Below are positions 44,390-56,464 of a DNA stretch of 64,000 nt, one piece after another. Under the pieces are notes generated by a model. The model ran no database searches and was not told where the DNA came from. It saw nothing but the letters and a program-made list of their open reading frames with translations. Source of the DNA: Haemaphysalis longicornis (lineage: Eukaryota; Arthropoda; Arachnida; Ixodida; Ixodidae). Position 1 is the first letter of the stretch. Each line of letters begins with the position of its first letter. The DNA is taken from NCBI GenBank assembly GCA_013339765.2, contig CM023448.1:114398008-114462007 (forward strand), written 5' to 3'. A program made the translations under genes and the position numbers.

Positions 44390-44705
44390 GGTTCCCGACC
44401 TCCAGACCGTCATTTGCATTGCCGACGTCTTTGGCTCTTTGAGGAAGTCAGACATAACGTTGGCTTATTGGCACGTCAAGTTTCACTGAAGACACTCTGA
44501 AAATAGCCTTTGCAACACGTACCGGTCACTATAGCTTGTCATGCCTTTTGGTCTCCCGAACGCTCCAGCTACTTTCGAGTGGGCTGTCGAGTCTCTCTTG
44601 ACAAAACCCCAATTGTCGCATGTCACGATCTACTTCGGAGACATTCCTGTGTATTCTGAAACATGGCCCGACCACCTGAATCTTCTAGAAACCGTTCTAT
44701 AAACG
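44390..44705 (+). pseudogene. Ty3/gypsy pol: reverse transcriptase fragment
   Basis: Part of an LTR-retrotransposon reverse transcriptase. It reads a degraded 'YWHVKF', then 'MPFGLPNAPATFEWAVESLL' (from about 44541) and 'YFGDIPVYS', where the usual catalytic Asp-Asp pair is Gly-Asp, then 'HLNLLETVL'. An in-frame TAA in the first part and loss of the catalytic residue show it is dead. The same pol resumes at 46565. Confidence 0.8.
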
Positions 44706-46560
44706 GGTGGGTCTGGTTGAAATCGAGCAAACGTATGTTTGCACAAACCACGACCGGCTTTATTGAAAGCGACCTGGCCATCGCAGCGAGCGACAATGGG
44801 AGCCAGCGTGCCGAAAAATTGCTGGGTAGGAACGGCGCGCTCAGTCAGGTGGTGCTACATTCAATACTCAAACTCTCCAGCTTCGCTTCCTTCGCAGTGC
44901 GACCTGCGACTGCTCGCACAAAATGTAGCGATCGTACCAAGCAATACCGATTGTACCGATCAGTACCTATAACACCGACCGGCACAGACATTTTACGGTT
45001 CAGTCTAAACCCGTCGATTAGCTACGCAAACTTTAAGGCACACGCGTAAACCACAAGGCTGCCATATCCGCCTGCTCGACTAGCATTCTTGATTTTCGCG
45101 TGTTTTAATTCATTCATAAATTCTTAAACTTTATCGGCTTTACATTTACATCGAGATCGAAGCTTTCGTTTTACGAGAAGCTCGTCTGTGCATGTGCAAA
45201 AGTTCATAGAGAAGGCGTGAATTTGTATAAAGCAGCTCCAACCAGGCCATTCTTTGCGTGCATTCTTTGCGCCATTCTCGCTGAAAAAAAACTTTTTTTC
45301 TAGCAAAGTGAACACTAATCGACGGCAACCTCTTCAGCGGCTGAGGCGCTTTTACCATAACTGGAGCGACGCTTGTATACGAGCACCTTCAGGGTGGCTT
45401 ACAAGTTCAACAAATCGCAAAGTTGGGTATTACGGCCGTCCCCAGTCAATGTCTGCTGTGAGAACCACGGTTATCTTCGGGATATCTTTCTCAGTCAGTG
45501 CTCGCGTATAAAGTGATGGGAACCTTGTGAATAGAAATTACGTTAACCGTACGGCTACCGGTCTTTATCAGCTGTACGCAACCAGTACAATCACGTGCGA
45601 CACGTTGACAGAAATTACGATGAAAAAATGTTGCACAGGATCGTTCAGCATATTTGCACGCAGCCAAGGGACGCTGCTTTCTTCAAGGAATCAAAGTTTA
45701 TTGGAGCGAACTTGTGCTCCGCTAAGACCTCAAAAGATTAAAGCATTTCGTTTTGCTAGGTGTGTCGCGGTACGTTTCGCCGTTGTCGACTATAGACTAC
45801 AACCTCGGCATCAGACTCACTGCACTTACTTTTTTTCGGAATCACTATCCATACTGCTGCGACACTGCCTCCACAGAAGCTGGAGGCCAACCGTGCGCCG
45901 AGTTTTTCTTCCTGTTTTTTTTTTTTGTTCTGATGCACTATATGAAACAGTGTGCGAAGTGCTTCTTCGTGTTTATTTTCTTTTTTTTGATCCATGCTAT
46001 GGTACAAAACGCCCTGAATAGGTTTCGTGTGTTTTATTTTGTGTGGTGTAAGCGCGCTATGAAACGCATTAGCAATGATTTAGCAGCTGTCGATGCTTTT
46101 TGCAGACGATATCCGGATGGGCGCGCGTTTGGTGGGCGCCAGCCGGGTGCGTTCTTTCGCAAACCTAGCCAAGTAACAATTTCGCGCTAAAAAACTTTTT
46201 AGGCCCATCGTCGAGCCTACGGAAGGTATGCACTTCCCCGATGGTGAATCGGCAAAAAATTCCGCCTTCCTGACCGAGAAAAAGGCAAAATATCAACGAT
46301 GGCAGGCCGAGCAAACACGTGTACAGTGGTGATGCGGGAATTAAATGCAGCGCGAGCCGGTTCATGCAGTGGCGCCGGAAAGAACTAAAAAAAGCCAAAC
46401 AAGGAATAACAAATTTGGCACGCGGAATCGGCCAGCATGGGCAGGTCGCTATCTATAAAGCCGGTCGTGGAACAAACATCCAATGCGTACCTGAGGCACC
46501 GTGTCAAACTGCAGTCACCCCGAAACAAAGCAACGTGGAGGCGGTCCTGCAGTTGCTCAT
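44706..46560. mobile_element. Insertion in gypsy pol with inverted LTR-like ends
   Basis: The stretch between the two pol parts. Near the left end, 'CCACGACCGGCTTTATTG' (44748 on) is the reverse complement of 'ATAAAGCCGGTCGTGG' near the right end (46456 on). Both lie next to 'CAGGTCGCT' and carry an AATAAA-like signal (ATAAA on the right). They look like two LTR pieces in opposite orientation. The middle has low-complexity T-rich runs (45293-45300, 45914-45927, 45980-45989) and no recognised protein. Confidence 0.45.
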
Positions 46561-46564
46561 GCAC

Positions 46565-47345
46565 TAAAGAGCTGCAGCGCTTCTTCGGTACCGTCAACGT
46601 GTACATCGTCGGTACATCACACGCTTCAGCGCAATTGCTCACTCACTGACACGCATGCTCAGCAAAGATACCACTTGGAACTGGGACCCTGGCTGCGAAT
46701 TGGCTTTTACTAAGCTTCAGAAATGCCTAACAGAAGCGCCCATCCTTGCCATCTATGATGCGTTTAAATGTAGACTACTGCGATGTGTCCAGCAAGGTAA
46801 GGGCGCCGTCTTAAAGAAGGATGAATATGCGAGACCGCCCAGTTAGATACCATTAACGCAAGATGCTGAAGGCTGCAATCAATTACGCCGTCATACAGCT
46901 TAAATGTCTGACAAATGGCAATAATGCTATCGACAAATTGCATTGCTATCTACATGTGAAATATTTCGCTGTGTTCACCGATCCTTTCTGCGTTCCAGTG
47001 ACCAAAAAACATCACAAATTCGCGAGGCCAGCTATTTTGATGAAAAATTTCGTGAACGACATGGAAGCTGACGCACTGTCTGGAAACCCTGTAACACGGC
47101 TTCTATCTTCCGAACAGATACGTGAGCATTCCAATGACAAACCGCCCTGCAAGCGTAACATTGAGAATGTAATGACCATAGTGACGCGTAGAGGCATGCG
47201 AATAGTGTACTTACCTGCTCCTCTGCAATCTCCTCTTGTTCAGAAGGCTCATGACAGTTCCGGTCATGTCACAGTCAAGCAGACACTGCGACTTCTGTCA
47301 CCACAATACTATTGGCCTGACAGCGGCACCGCCATGAGAAAGTAA
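46565..47345 (+). pseudogene. Ty3/gypsy pol: RT end, RNase H and integrase N-terminus
   Basis: It resumes at 'KELQRFFGTVNVY', followed after frameshifts by 'TRMLSKDTTWNWDPGCELAF' (46651 on) and 'KCLTEAPILAIYD', the RT/RNase H connection. A degraded RNase H follows (the 160-codon frame from 46863, 'VFTDPFCV'), then 'RIVYLPAPLQSPLVQKAHD' with 'SSGHVTVKQTLRLL' and 'QYYWPD', the His-His half of the integrase zinc-binding domain. It ends at a TAA (47343-47345) just before the expected Cys pair. Frameshifts and stops are frequent. No envelope-like region is seen. Confidence 0.8.
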
Positions 47346-49854
47346 CAGCGTGAGAGGTGAGCGGGAAACGGAAGGGAGGCCTTCACTTGGCAGGGTCGTC
47401 AGTCGACTACTGTCTTTCGGGGCGACATTAGCAACGAAAGGAGCAGATACGCGGCCATTTTTTTTTTCTTGAACTCGGCCATTGGTTAAGAAGGGAACCA
47501 ACAGAAATTGTTATTTTCTGTTACAGACAAGCCTCAAAGTATCCTATTATGCTTATTATAAGTGCATTACAACTCTCTCTAGGGGCACCTAGGGGTAAAA
47601 TCAATGTATTTTAACGATTCTTTCGTCACCTGACATAGAATTAACAAATTAAATCTAGCAAAACGGTCGATTAAACTGCCACCATATTCCTCGTACTGGA
47701 ACAACAATAATTGTAACAGAACAAATCATGAAGTATTCGTTAAAACATCTGTGCTGATCACTTCTTTCAAACATATTTTTTGTCGTCCGTTCGTTCCGAT
47801 AAAATAGTTCACGCCTGCATGCTTTTCACGCGCAACGCAGTTACGAAGTCTCCGGCTACATGTCCTGCGCGAGCGTACCGTTCGCACGGTGCCCTCCGAC
47901 CAGCATCCATCATACATCGAGGTCGCATTGACGCTAATGAGCGGCTCTGTCCAGCCTTCTTTGACTCCGTATACTCTCCGGACGCGGGGAACAGAGTGTA
48001 AAGATTGCGCCCACGATATCTGGTGATCGCATGCAAAACATCGTTTGCCTACCTGCCACTCTACTCCGTTTTGTGGCATAATAATGTACTGCACGCTGCG
48101 CAGATTACATCCCATAGACGGGACATCTACGGGCTAATGCGTATGCGGCGCGGCAGGGTTATTAACGGGACGCAGCGTGCGCCATAATACTCTCAGGCGG
48201 CGACCGTCGAGCCCGGTCAGTCTGGATGGAGTCACCGCGAATACCATGTTACGAATACCCGGTTTCCGTGTGCACGCCGCTATTGTCCCTGTCGCATAAC
48301 GCGGGGCGGTGCGTAGTGGTCACTGCATAACGTGCCGGCTCTTTGCATGATTGCTCTCGTACGCATCGCTGTCGAGACGCTAGCCCCTTTGGGAGATCGA
48401 GGCCTTGGGTGACCAGTAGTAACAGGCGCCAGAGAAACGTGCATAAAGAGGCCACTCAGACCGCCTGGCCCGTATAATCGCAGAACAGATCACCGACCGA
48501 CGCGGGCTACTTCGTTGAGCGCTCCTTCCATCATCCCTACGCATCATCCCTGTTTGCTTCGCGAGCGAAATGCAATGCAGTGCCGACGCCACGGCGCGGC
48601 GGCACAAACCCACAGACCCGGAAACATTAGTGGAGGCGAGAGGATGCGGTTGTGTCGGCGTGCCCGGTACTTCTTGTTTCAAGCGCCACGGGGTGCTGTT
48701 TTGCGTACGCGCTCTGCTTGGAGAAGTAACGGGCAGAAGGAGCAGTTGGGCGGAAGAGTGGTGGGCGAACACGAAATAACAATGCAGGACGCTGATTGCG
48801 AGGGAAGTGATCATCGGGTGAGAGGGAAGGCTAAGTAGTCTTCTCATTTGCTTCAATAACAAGAAATGAGAAGGGCCGTAAATGCTTGCCTGTCTGGAGG
48901 ACGCCTCATGGCGTTGGATGCAAGACTGGAGAGGGAGATATTAGAGGGCAAAATTGATCGTCCAACTAGGAGTAAAAATATATCGTTATACCCGCTACCA
49001 GGGCTCCCGGATTTCATCTCTTCACGGTGGCGTTGTGGCTCATCCAGGCTTTCCTCGTCGCAAGTGGAATATTATCTTGGCTGCTGTCAACCGCATTATG
49101 ACCACCTCGCCAAGGAAGGTACGGGCTTCGCCAGGCACTGAGCACTTTATTAGTGGCTCAGGTTTTCGCGGGGCGGCGCTTGCGTCGCCTGAGTTACTAC
49201 GAGAGCGCCAATACAAAGGCACTGCATGATTCGGCCGCGCTTCATTCGGCAGCGGCCGCAGGCGCGCATGAATTTGCGCGCTTTCCGAATGCAGGTTGGT
49301 TTTGTCATCTTGTTTTTCTTTTTCTTTTGGTTGCTGCGTCTTCCAAGCTGCGAATGAATTAATGAAAAAAAGGAAGGAAGGAAGCTCACAGTAACGCGTA
49401 AGAATTCAGTGTAGGGAAGCTGTCGCAACATTCACGACCATCCCGACGGTTTAAGTCCTCGATTGCAGCCGATCTGCTTCTTCTTCGCTGCTGCAACTAC
49501 CTTCACTCCATCGCTGTTGCTATAAGTGTGAGCTTCCTTCCTTCGTTTTTTTTTTTTTTTTTTGAAGTTTAATGATTAGACATCACCTTGGAGGGGCGTA
49601 CGCTATGACGGGTCTTTCTCGTTCCGAGCAAGAGTTGCCACGATTGCGGCGAACGCTGGAGTTTTTTTTTTTTTACCAATCTTTGCCAATCTCCCTAAAT
49701 GGTTATGCTTGGTTTGAAAAACGTCTGCCGGGGATGCTAGGCGGTCGCCACGAGGCACGCACACACGAGCGCTCCGGGCGGTCGCCGCAATCAGGCGAGC
49801 ACTCTCGGGCCTTTATTATTCTTACTTTTTAAAAAATGTCATAGTAAATGCCGA
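47346..49854. other. No gene recognised
   Basis: Several GC-rich stretches and T-runs (47458-47468, 49547-49563, 49661-49673). Frames of up to 160 codons overlap on opposite strands around 48380-48860 without any recognisable domain. Confidence 0.35.
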
Positions 49855-50505
49855 TGACTCTTGCGGATTTGTTATTTATGCAGACCACACTACTTCACCC
49901 CCGTTCCTCAACACCCACTCCCGCTACTTGGAACACGGGTCCTCGTGTTCCATGTTAAAAGTGCTACTACTGATACTCCGACTACTTACTTCTGCTAAAA
50001 ATACTACTAAATTACTGCGCGATGCAAACAATAAGCTGATAAATCTAACAAATCTAAGCACATTTATTTCGTTTACCATGAACACTTCTAAAACATACGC
50101 AGTGCTTATCCGACCAAGAAATTCTAGAGCAAGCATTAATAACATCCTCTGCAGTGGTGCTTTGAGCCTTGACATTGTCCCTCGTGTTAAAAGCACCGGA
50201 GCTTTTTTTAAGGAATAGTTACTTGGAATGAACAAAATTATAATATTTCGAGCAAACTTGCGCCCGTCGTTGATGTTTTCACATTGTTACGTTTCTTATG
50301 AGCCCCCTAAATAAAACTTAATTCGCCATTTCCTTGTTTTCTCTCTAGTATACCGCCTACTATTTTCTGGGGCATACGACCTAGTCTACACTAAACTTGA
50401 TTTGCTACAACAGAAGACCATGCGAGCCATCTCGAACTCTACTTCTGATGCTCATACAGAATCGATTTTCAGAAAGCCTCGCTGTTGCTATTGCATGATG
50501 AAGGT
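49855..50505 (+). pseudogene. CR1/L2-like LINE RT remnant
   Basis: Reads 'GFVIYADHTTSPPF' (motif C, with the second Asp changed to His), then 'STFISFTMNTSKTYAVLIRP' (about 50060 on), 'MNKIIIFRANLRPS' and 'YRLLFSGAYDLVYTKLDLLQ' with 'KTMRAISNSTSDAHT' (50350-50455). These are the palm end, thumb and C-terminal region of a LINE RT in order, with frameshifts. It resembles the C-terminus of the LINE at 3388-4086. Confidence 0.7.
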
Positions 50506-51599
50506 CTTAATAAAAGATACAATAGTTAACGAAAAGAAATGATCGGGGATAATGTCGGCATATTAATAACAGCTCGTCCGACACCAATGAATGTGCAACG
50601 TAGTGAATGAACTTCAACTCAAGAATCACGACGCGTTATGTCAGCCAAGAAGCAGGGATACGCCGTATGTTGCCTATAGATTAAAATTGATTTTCGGGAA
50701 TGCAAAGGAAAGGCTGGCGTATATAGGCCCGCAGGTCGTCTGTTTTTGTCGCTTAAGACTTCTTAAAAGTGACTATCTATGTGATCTCTCAGCTGTAGAA
50801 TATCACTATACGTGGTGAAACCAAGCACTTCTAGCCTACCTAGTACCAACCTTGCCTCGCAAGTGTCCATACAGGGCAGGCTTATTGCCCCGAAGTGGAT
50901 CGTCCGCTTGAGAACAAGGACGCAGGTATTCACACAGCAAAGGTCACAGGCAGAGACAGCGCGTCTTTGGGTTAGCCCAGAGCCGCCAGCGCGAACCAGG
51001 CTCTCCCTTTGGTGGTCGTGCCGGCTGCCAACAGTAGCCTGCAGTGTGCCTGGTGCACGACCAACAACGTTCCCACCACCGCGATGCAGCCAAGCGGTCA
51101 GTCGGACAGGCGGACGGATTTTCGCGTTTGGTGGCGCGCTATTTTTCTCTCGAGTTCCTCTGTACAATAAGGCTCCTTTTGTTCCGCTCTTTAGCCTCGA
51201 AATGCAACCGCTGCTTCGTTATTTCTTCCAGTATGAGTAGTGGACTGTAGAGTCAGTGTGCAGACTAGGAGTTCGGTGGTTGTCAGCGCAACCGCTAGAT
51301 CCCACCCAGAAGTCGCTAGGCTCCGCCACTTGGGAAAAGAGCAGTGCCGTTAAAACCGTGTCCGTGTTGTATCCGGCTTGCACCCACGCCATACACGGTC
51401 TCAATACGTGTATGCAAAAAGTACAAATGGCGCTGATGTTTATCTGTTGTGGATGAATGCGGTTAACCGACTGGCCAGTCCACCGTTGGTTGACCAGCGT
51501 CTGATCATGATTGGGGCGAAATAAAGTAGGAGTGCTGATGTTTTCCTCACTATCCTCGTCGGATCAAGCGTGCGCAGTTCCAAAAAGCTTGGAGCTGGC
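50506..51599. other. No gene recognised
   Basis: A TATA-like 'GCGTATATAGGC' (50716) and 'CAATAAGGCTCC' (51165) hint at an LTR, but no matching TG...CA ends or duplication were found. Confidence 0.35.
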
Positions 51600-51955
51600 A
51601 TTGTTAATTACGTATGTTCATGTCCAAAACACGAGGATGGCGATGAGTGCCATATTTGTGACCAAACACTGGCTTCCCTTCTCCTGGAACTTCGGCGGAA
51701 TGGCTCGACCCCCTAGAGGACCCCTAAAAGCAGCTCAAACTCGCTCTCCGCAAGCGCACGAAAAGCACCGGCCGGTACCTATCCTCAGTCCCACACTTGA
51801 GCACCTCCTCATTAAGATTGACAGAAGAGGAGCACTGGGAGGCCCTCCTCCAACACGTTCAGGCAGTTCTTGGGGGTGACTGGTAACAGCAGCTCCACCC
51901 CAGCAACGTAGAAATCTTTATATAAGGGCCAATAAAGATTTTTTTCTCTCTCTCT
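51600..51955 (+). pseudogene. I-like LINE 3' tail (fragment)
   Basis: The Cys pair 'CHICDQTLAS' (about 51649) starts a degraded zinc finger. After frameshifts, 'EEEHWEALLQHVQAVLG' (about 51826 on) matches the 'E.WE.LL' helix near the end of I-like LINE ORF2. 'CCAATAAAGATTTTTTTC' (51930 on) gives a polyadenylation signal and 3' end. Confidence 0.6.
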
Positions 51956-53284
51956 CGTCAAGCTTCAAAAGCATTTAAAGGATCCGCTGAAGTGAGCGTC
52001 TTCCTAGCTTGCTTATTAAACCGGAAGAAAAAATAAAAAATGAATCCCATCAGCGGTTAGCGTGTATAAGGCAAAGATGCTCCGCGACTTTTTGTCCACA
52101 GAAGTTGACCACGCTGTGCATCAGTCTGAGATCGCATGTGAATTTATCCCTAAGAGTGAGGCATAAGACTTGAGTCACACGTGAAGAACAGAAGCCCACC
52201 ACGATAGCGTGCGAAACTACCTTCGTTGTACGAAGCGAAGGTATATGGAGCTCATAACTTGACAGTACAAAGTACAATGCATCAAGTGGGCGGGAGTGAA
52301 AAGAGCGGGGCGGGGGTTGCACCGAGCAACGAGAACGCACTCCCTTTGGCGTTGTGCCGTCCTGCCCCGGACGCCCCGTTTCGCCAACGACGCCTTGGGG
52401 CCAGGCGGCGTGCGAAACTACAGCACTCTTTTCTCTTCATTTCAAGGACACACACAAACGGTGTACTTGTAACGCCGGACGCTAGCCATACTTGTTGTAG
52501 ATCCAAGCGCTAGACCGTCTTGTGGTCTACTTTAGTCGCCTCTTATTGTTTTGTTTTTACTCCTTGCGAATGTTGTGGATCAGAGGCTTATACCGGCCTT
52601 ACGCTTGTCCGTGTCAATAAGAAAAGGCTGAAAAAAAGGGTCGGGGGGGGATGCAGTTAGCTAAACTTCTTCCCTTCTTCGAGGTGGAATGTGCCCAACG
52701 AGACTCAACTTTACGGATATATACTCCTGTGAAATATATTTTTTTGAATGCCTGTGTGCGTTGTGTTGACTTGGCACTACAGTGGCGTAACTAGCTGCTA
52801 CCCATAGACGCCAGCAGCGTGCAGTGCGGTACAAATTTGCTTGCCTTGTAAGACACCTTCACCTCATCTGACACCGCGGAGTCCGCTATAAGCTTGCGCA
52901 AGGCACCTCCTGTGACAACCTACCGTGTTTACAAGTTGCTGTTATTCGACGGCAGTATTTGACTGAGTGGCTACGTGAATGTAAGGACCCTGTTGCCCTA
53001 ACTTACGAGTAATTGGTATAGGGGAAATATAGAATGCATATCTTAAGGCAGCATCCACGCCGTTTGTGTACACACGACATACACATAAGGCCCAATGCGA
53101 TGCTAGGAACGTTTTAAACGCGCGAGAAGTAATTACTGCGCGAAAACCCCACCGTCACCAGTAAGCCGTGCCCGGAGCAAAAAAGCCGCGTAAGGAAAAC
53201 GCCACACAATTTCTTCCCATTGGCTGCGGAGTGTTCCATTGCGCGTGCCTGAGACATGTACCACAAAAAGCAGCGGGATGCGTT
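51956..53284. other. No gene seen
   Basis: Nothing recognisable; G-run near 52642-52650. Confidence 0.4.
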
Positions 53285-53978
53285 CCCACGCGGGAGGAGG
53301 AACAAACTTTATTAACAGTGAAGTCGAGCGGGATCGTGGTCGGGGTCCTCATTCCAGGACTCCGTTGGTGCGGCCTGCCGTCTTCGCCCTTTCAGCGAGC
53401 CAAAGCTGCTTACTCAGGTCTGAGCTGGCAAGCTCACTCTCCCACTGCTCGTGAGTTGCATCAGGGATTGGATCAAGGTCTGGGTTTGACTGGCAGGCCC
53501 AAACCATATGGTATAGCGTAGCTTGGCTGCCGCAGTATTTGCATAGGGGGTAGTATAACGTGGGGTGGATGGTGTGTAGCCGCGTGGGGTGTGGAAATGT
53601 GTTGGTTTGAAGCCGTCGAAGGGTGACTTGTTGTTCTTTTGTTAGCTGGTCGGCCGGCGGCGGGAAGGTGCGTCGTGTGAGCATGTAGTGTTGGGTGATG
53701 TCGCTGTATGTGATGAGTGAGTGACGGGTCCTCTCATCATCCTCTTGCGGTGCCCGGCGAGCAAGTTCTCGGGCGTAAGCGTGCGCCGCTTGATTACCGC
53801 AAAGAGACGAGTGAGCAAGTGTCCAGATAATCTTGACTGTCCTCTTGGGGGGGTTCTGGGTTATAATTCGTGCGGCTACCTTAGAAATTCTTCCAGCCGT
53901 GTACGTTCGAGACGCCGCTTGTGAGTCCGTAATGATGGTCGTGGCTTGGGTCTACGCGGGTAGCGCTGTGTGTGTGCG
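53285..53978 (-). pseudogene. I-like LINE, RNase H and zinc-finger C-terminus (truncated)
   Basis: The minus-strand frame is open from about 53975 down to a stop at 53349-53351. It reads 'TIITDSQAASRTY' (RNase H Asp region), 'WTLAHSSLCGNQAAHAYARE' (C-terminal RNase H motif), 'LRRLQTNTFPHP', and a CX2CX7HX4C finger 'CKYCGSQATLYHMVWAC' with 'EQWESELASS' after it. AATAAA follows at about 53310 (minus). No stop interrupts ~210 codons, so it is fairly young. Its 5' end is cut at a (TG)n microsatellite. Confidence 0.85.
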
Positions 53979-53993
53979 TGCACGTGTGCATGT

Positions 53994-54094
<101 letters not shown>

Positions 54095-54154
54095 GTCTAT
54101 ACGTGTGTGTTCATACGTGCGTGCGTGCGTGTGTGTTTACGTGCGCGTGCGTGT

Positions 54155-54222
54155 CTGTCGTCTGTCTGTCTGTCTGTCTGTCGTCTATCTGTCTGTCTAT
54201 CTGTCTGTCTGTCTGTCTGTGT
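54155..54222. repeat. (TCTG)n microsatellite
   Basis: TCTG units with TCTA variants, separated from the TG array by about 75 bp of TG-rich sequence. Confidence 0.9.
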
Positions 54223-56060
54223 AAAGAGAATGAGAGAGCTGACATGGACCTGTCAGGGCCTACAGTACAAGAAGTGTTTATTGAGGGGCCCGTCAGAGGA
54301 AGACAAAATGAGTTTGTTTTGTTTTTAGAAAATTTGTGTTTTATTGTGCCCTCAGCGCTTGTCCGGCAGCAAACGAAGCTTTATTCACTGAGATATTAAA
54401 TAATTTAAGCAAAAACTTCAGTTCTCCCACGGTACCGTACGTATTATTGCGCCAACAGTGATGTATTGTGGGCAGGTATGTACCTAAAACGAACGTTAGT
54501 ACGTTGACTGAGGCTGCCGCTATCGCAGAACCTATCTTTTGTTGCTGTGGCTGCCGTCGCCCTCCTAGACGACGCAGCGATACCGCTCAGGACCGCGGTC
54601 CGCACTCGCTTCGCTTCTGACCAAACTTGCACCTGGCATATTTTTCTTTGCGTTGATAGTAATCCTTTCGTAAAACTTTACGTACGACCCGACAAACAGG
54701 GTGACGTTCGCCGATGTAACAATTGGTGCCAGTGGTGCGGATCCGTGTTCACGGACCTTAAGGCGGCTTCGAACTCCTCAGAATTCATGGCAGTCAGTGG
54801 TGAGTAGGGGACCTGTCTTCACTGAGTTCTATGCTTCAGAGGATACGGGTAGAGCATGTGCATTTGTAGCGCGGGTTATTCCCACCAGACTCGCACAACT
54901 GGACTGGGTTATTCGCACAGCTCGAGTAGCAGCCCTCGAAGTGAGAAGGGGCCGCTAGACGGCTGACTTTCTCAGTTGCTTTGTTTTTACTTATGCTGGT
55001 TTCGCCCCCTTACGATTGCGTTTCTTTTTGTGCTGGACTTTTCCGTTGACCCGAAATGCCGACCTTCCGGATTCGTGTGCTTGGCTTAGTACTGCTGAGC
55101 TAAAATCTAACTTAATGTAGTTGGTTAATCGCGTATATTTGTCGCAATAAAACACCTGGTAAAGCTTCATTATGAATTTGTCTTCACGCTTTCCGGCGAT
55201 GCGGTTGTGTTTCCAGTGTTGTTCTTCCGATTGCCTGACCGAGCCGGAGACGTTCAAGAGGACCTCTTTGCCTGACGAAGCTACAGCGCGGTGTCTTCAG
55301 CCGAGTCGCCCAGAAGCCGGCACAGTGTCCGGCGAAGAGCTGTTACGATTCAGCGCGAAGTCCTTCACCGTTACTCTCTGCGCGCGTGATACAAGTTTGG
55401 TGCACTGTGATGAACTTTCGTGTGTGATAGGAAAGCCAGCTCTTCAAACAAGTTTCAACACGTCGGAGCTCGCCCAGCGCGCGGAGCCTCGAGGTCGGTG
55501 ACTCGTGCCAGCGGCGGCCGTGGCGCGCGTGACTCATCTTATGCGCCATTTCTCTTCGCCGAAGAATGCAAGGGCTTCTGGAGACATCTCTGCTGATTCG
55601 ATGGACATTTGAACACGACATCTAGGGAAGATTTGTTTTGTATATTTGTACATTTCATGCCGGGCGCAGGGCGCCGCACGCCTTTTGAACGTTGGGACTT
55701 ATGGTTACCAATTCTCGCCCTCCGGTGAGCCGAGTAGTACATCGTCAGCCTCGGAGCAAGACCGAGGCCGAAGACTCTGCCCGCGTCATGTTGTATACAA
55801 GCACGCCAGCGGGCTGCTGCTCGTGTACCATGGCTGCACTCTTTTCATCCCGCATTAAACAAGTTGACTTTTGGTCTCCGCTTTTCGTGGTTCGGAACAG
55901 AGGCAGCTCTCCTGCTGGCCGCGCGTTCATCACGCTACCACTACAAGATTGAGGTCGGTAGTGGGACGCCTTCGCCCATGTAACAGCGCGTACTCTGGAG
56001 CCTTGGAAAGTGTTAATCCTAGCCGCGGTGATGTACTAAACCCTTCAGTAGCAGGAATGT
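54223..56060. other. No gene recognised
   Basis: Short frames (up to 109 codons) without domain signals. Confidence 0.35.
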
Positions 56061-56061
56061 A

Positions 56062-56462
56062 CAGCCTCCCAAATTTTTAATAATATAGCGGGAGCGACGA
56101 CCGATCGGACTGTGAGCGCCTTATCACGGTGTCCACCGGCAAATTAGGCGAGGGTACGCGCACGCGCATGGGATTATCTGTTGTGGGAGCGTCGTCTGCT
56201 CCGCTGTTCTTCTCAGGGCAACACACCCCCTGTATTTCTTATATTGCAAGGCCGTTTCGCTACCGCCGCCACAAGTCATTCAGATGCAGTGGCAGGGGGT
56301 ATGCCACTCTCAAGGAAACAGCGTAGCAGACGACACTCGTACAGCAGATGGCCCTATGCGCGTAGCATACTCTCGCCTATTTCGCTGCTGAACACAGTGA
56401 TAAGGCGCTGACATGCCGGGCGGTCGTCTCTCCCGCTATATTATTAAAAATTTGGGAGGCTG
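56062..56462. mobile_element. Foldback MITE, copy 1
   Basis: 401 bp, nearly a complete palindrome. It begins CAGCCTCCCAAATTTTTAAT and ends with its reverse complement; the arms of about 190 bp meet near 56260. Both ends abut TA, consistent with a TA duplication. It is the same family as 62009-62426 but in the opposite orientation (the centre 'GGCCGTTTCGCTACCGCC' here is reversed there). No coding capacity. Confidence 0.88.
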
Positions 56463-56464
56463 TA

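Noticed and set aside
45753..46190. 145-aa Phe-rich frame
   Set aside because: Dominated by T-run translation with no starting context or domain.
48380..48862. 160-aa minus-strand frame overlapping a 107-aa plus-strand frame
   Set aside because: Overlapping open frames in GC-rich sequence with no domain on either strand; expected by chance.
50590..51245. Solo LTR with TATA and AATAA-like signals
   Set aside because: No TG...CA ends with a matching duplication could be found, so the limits would be guesses.
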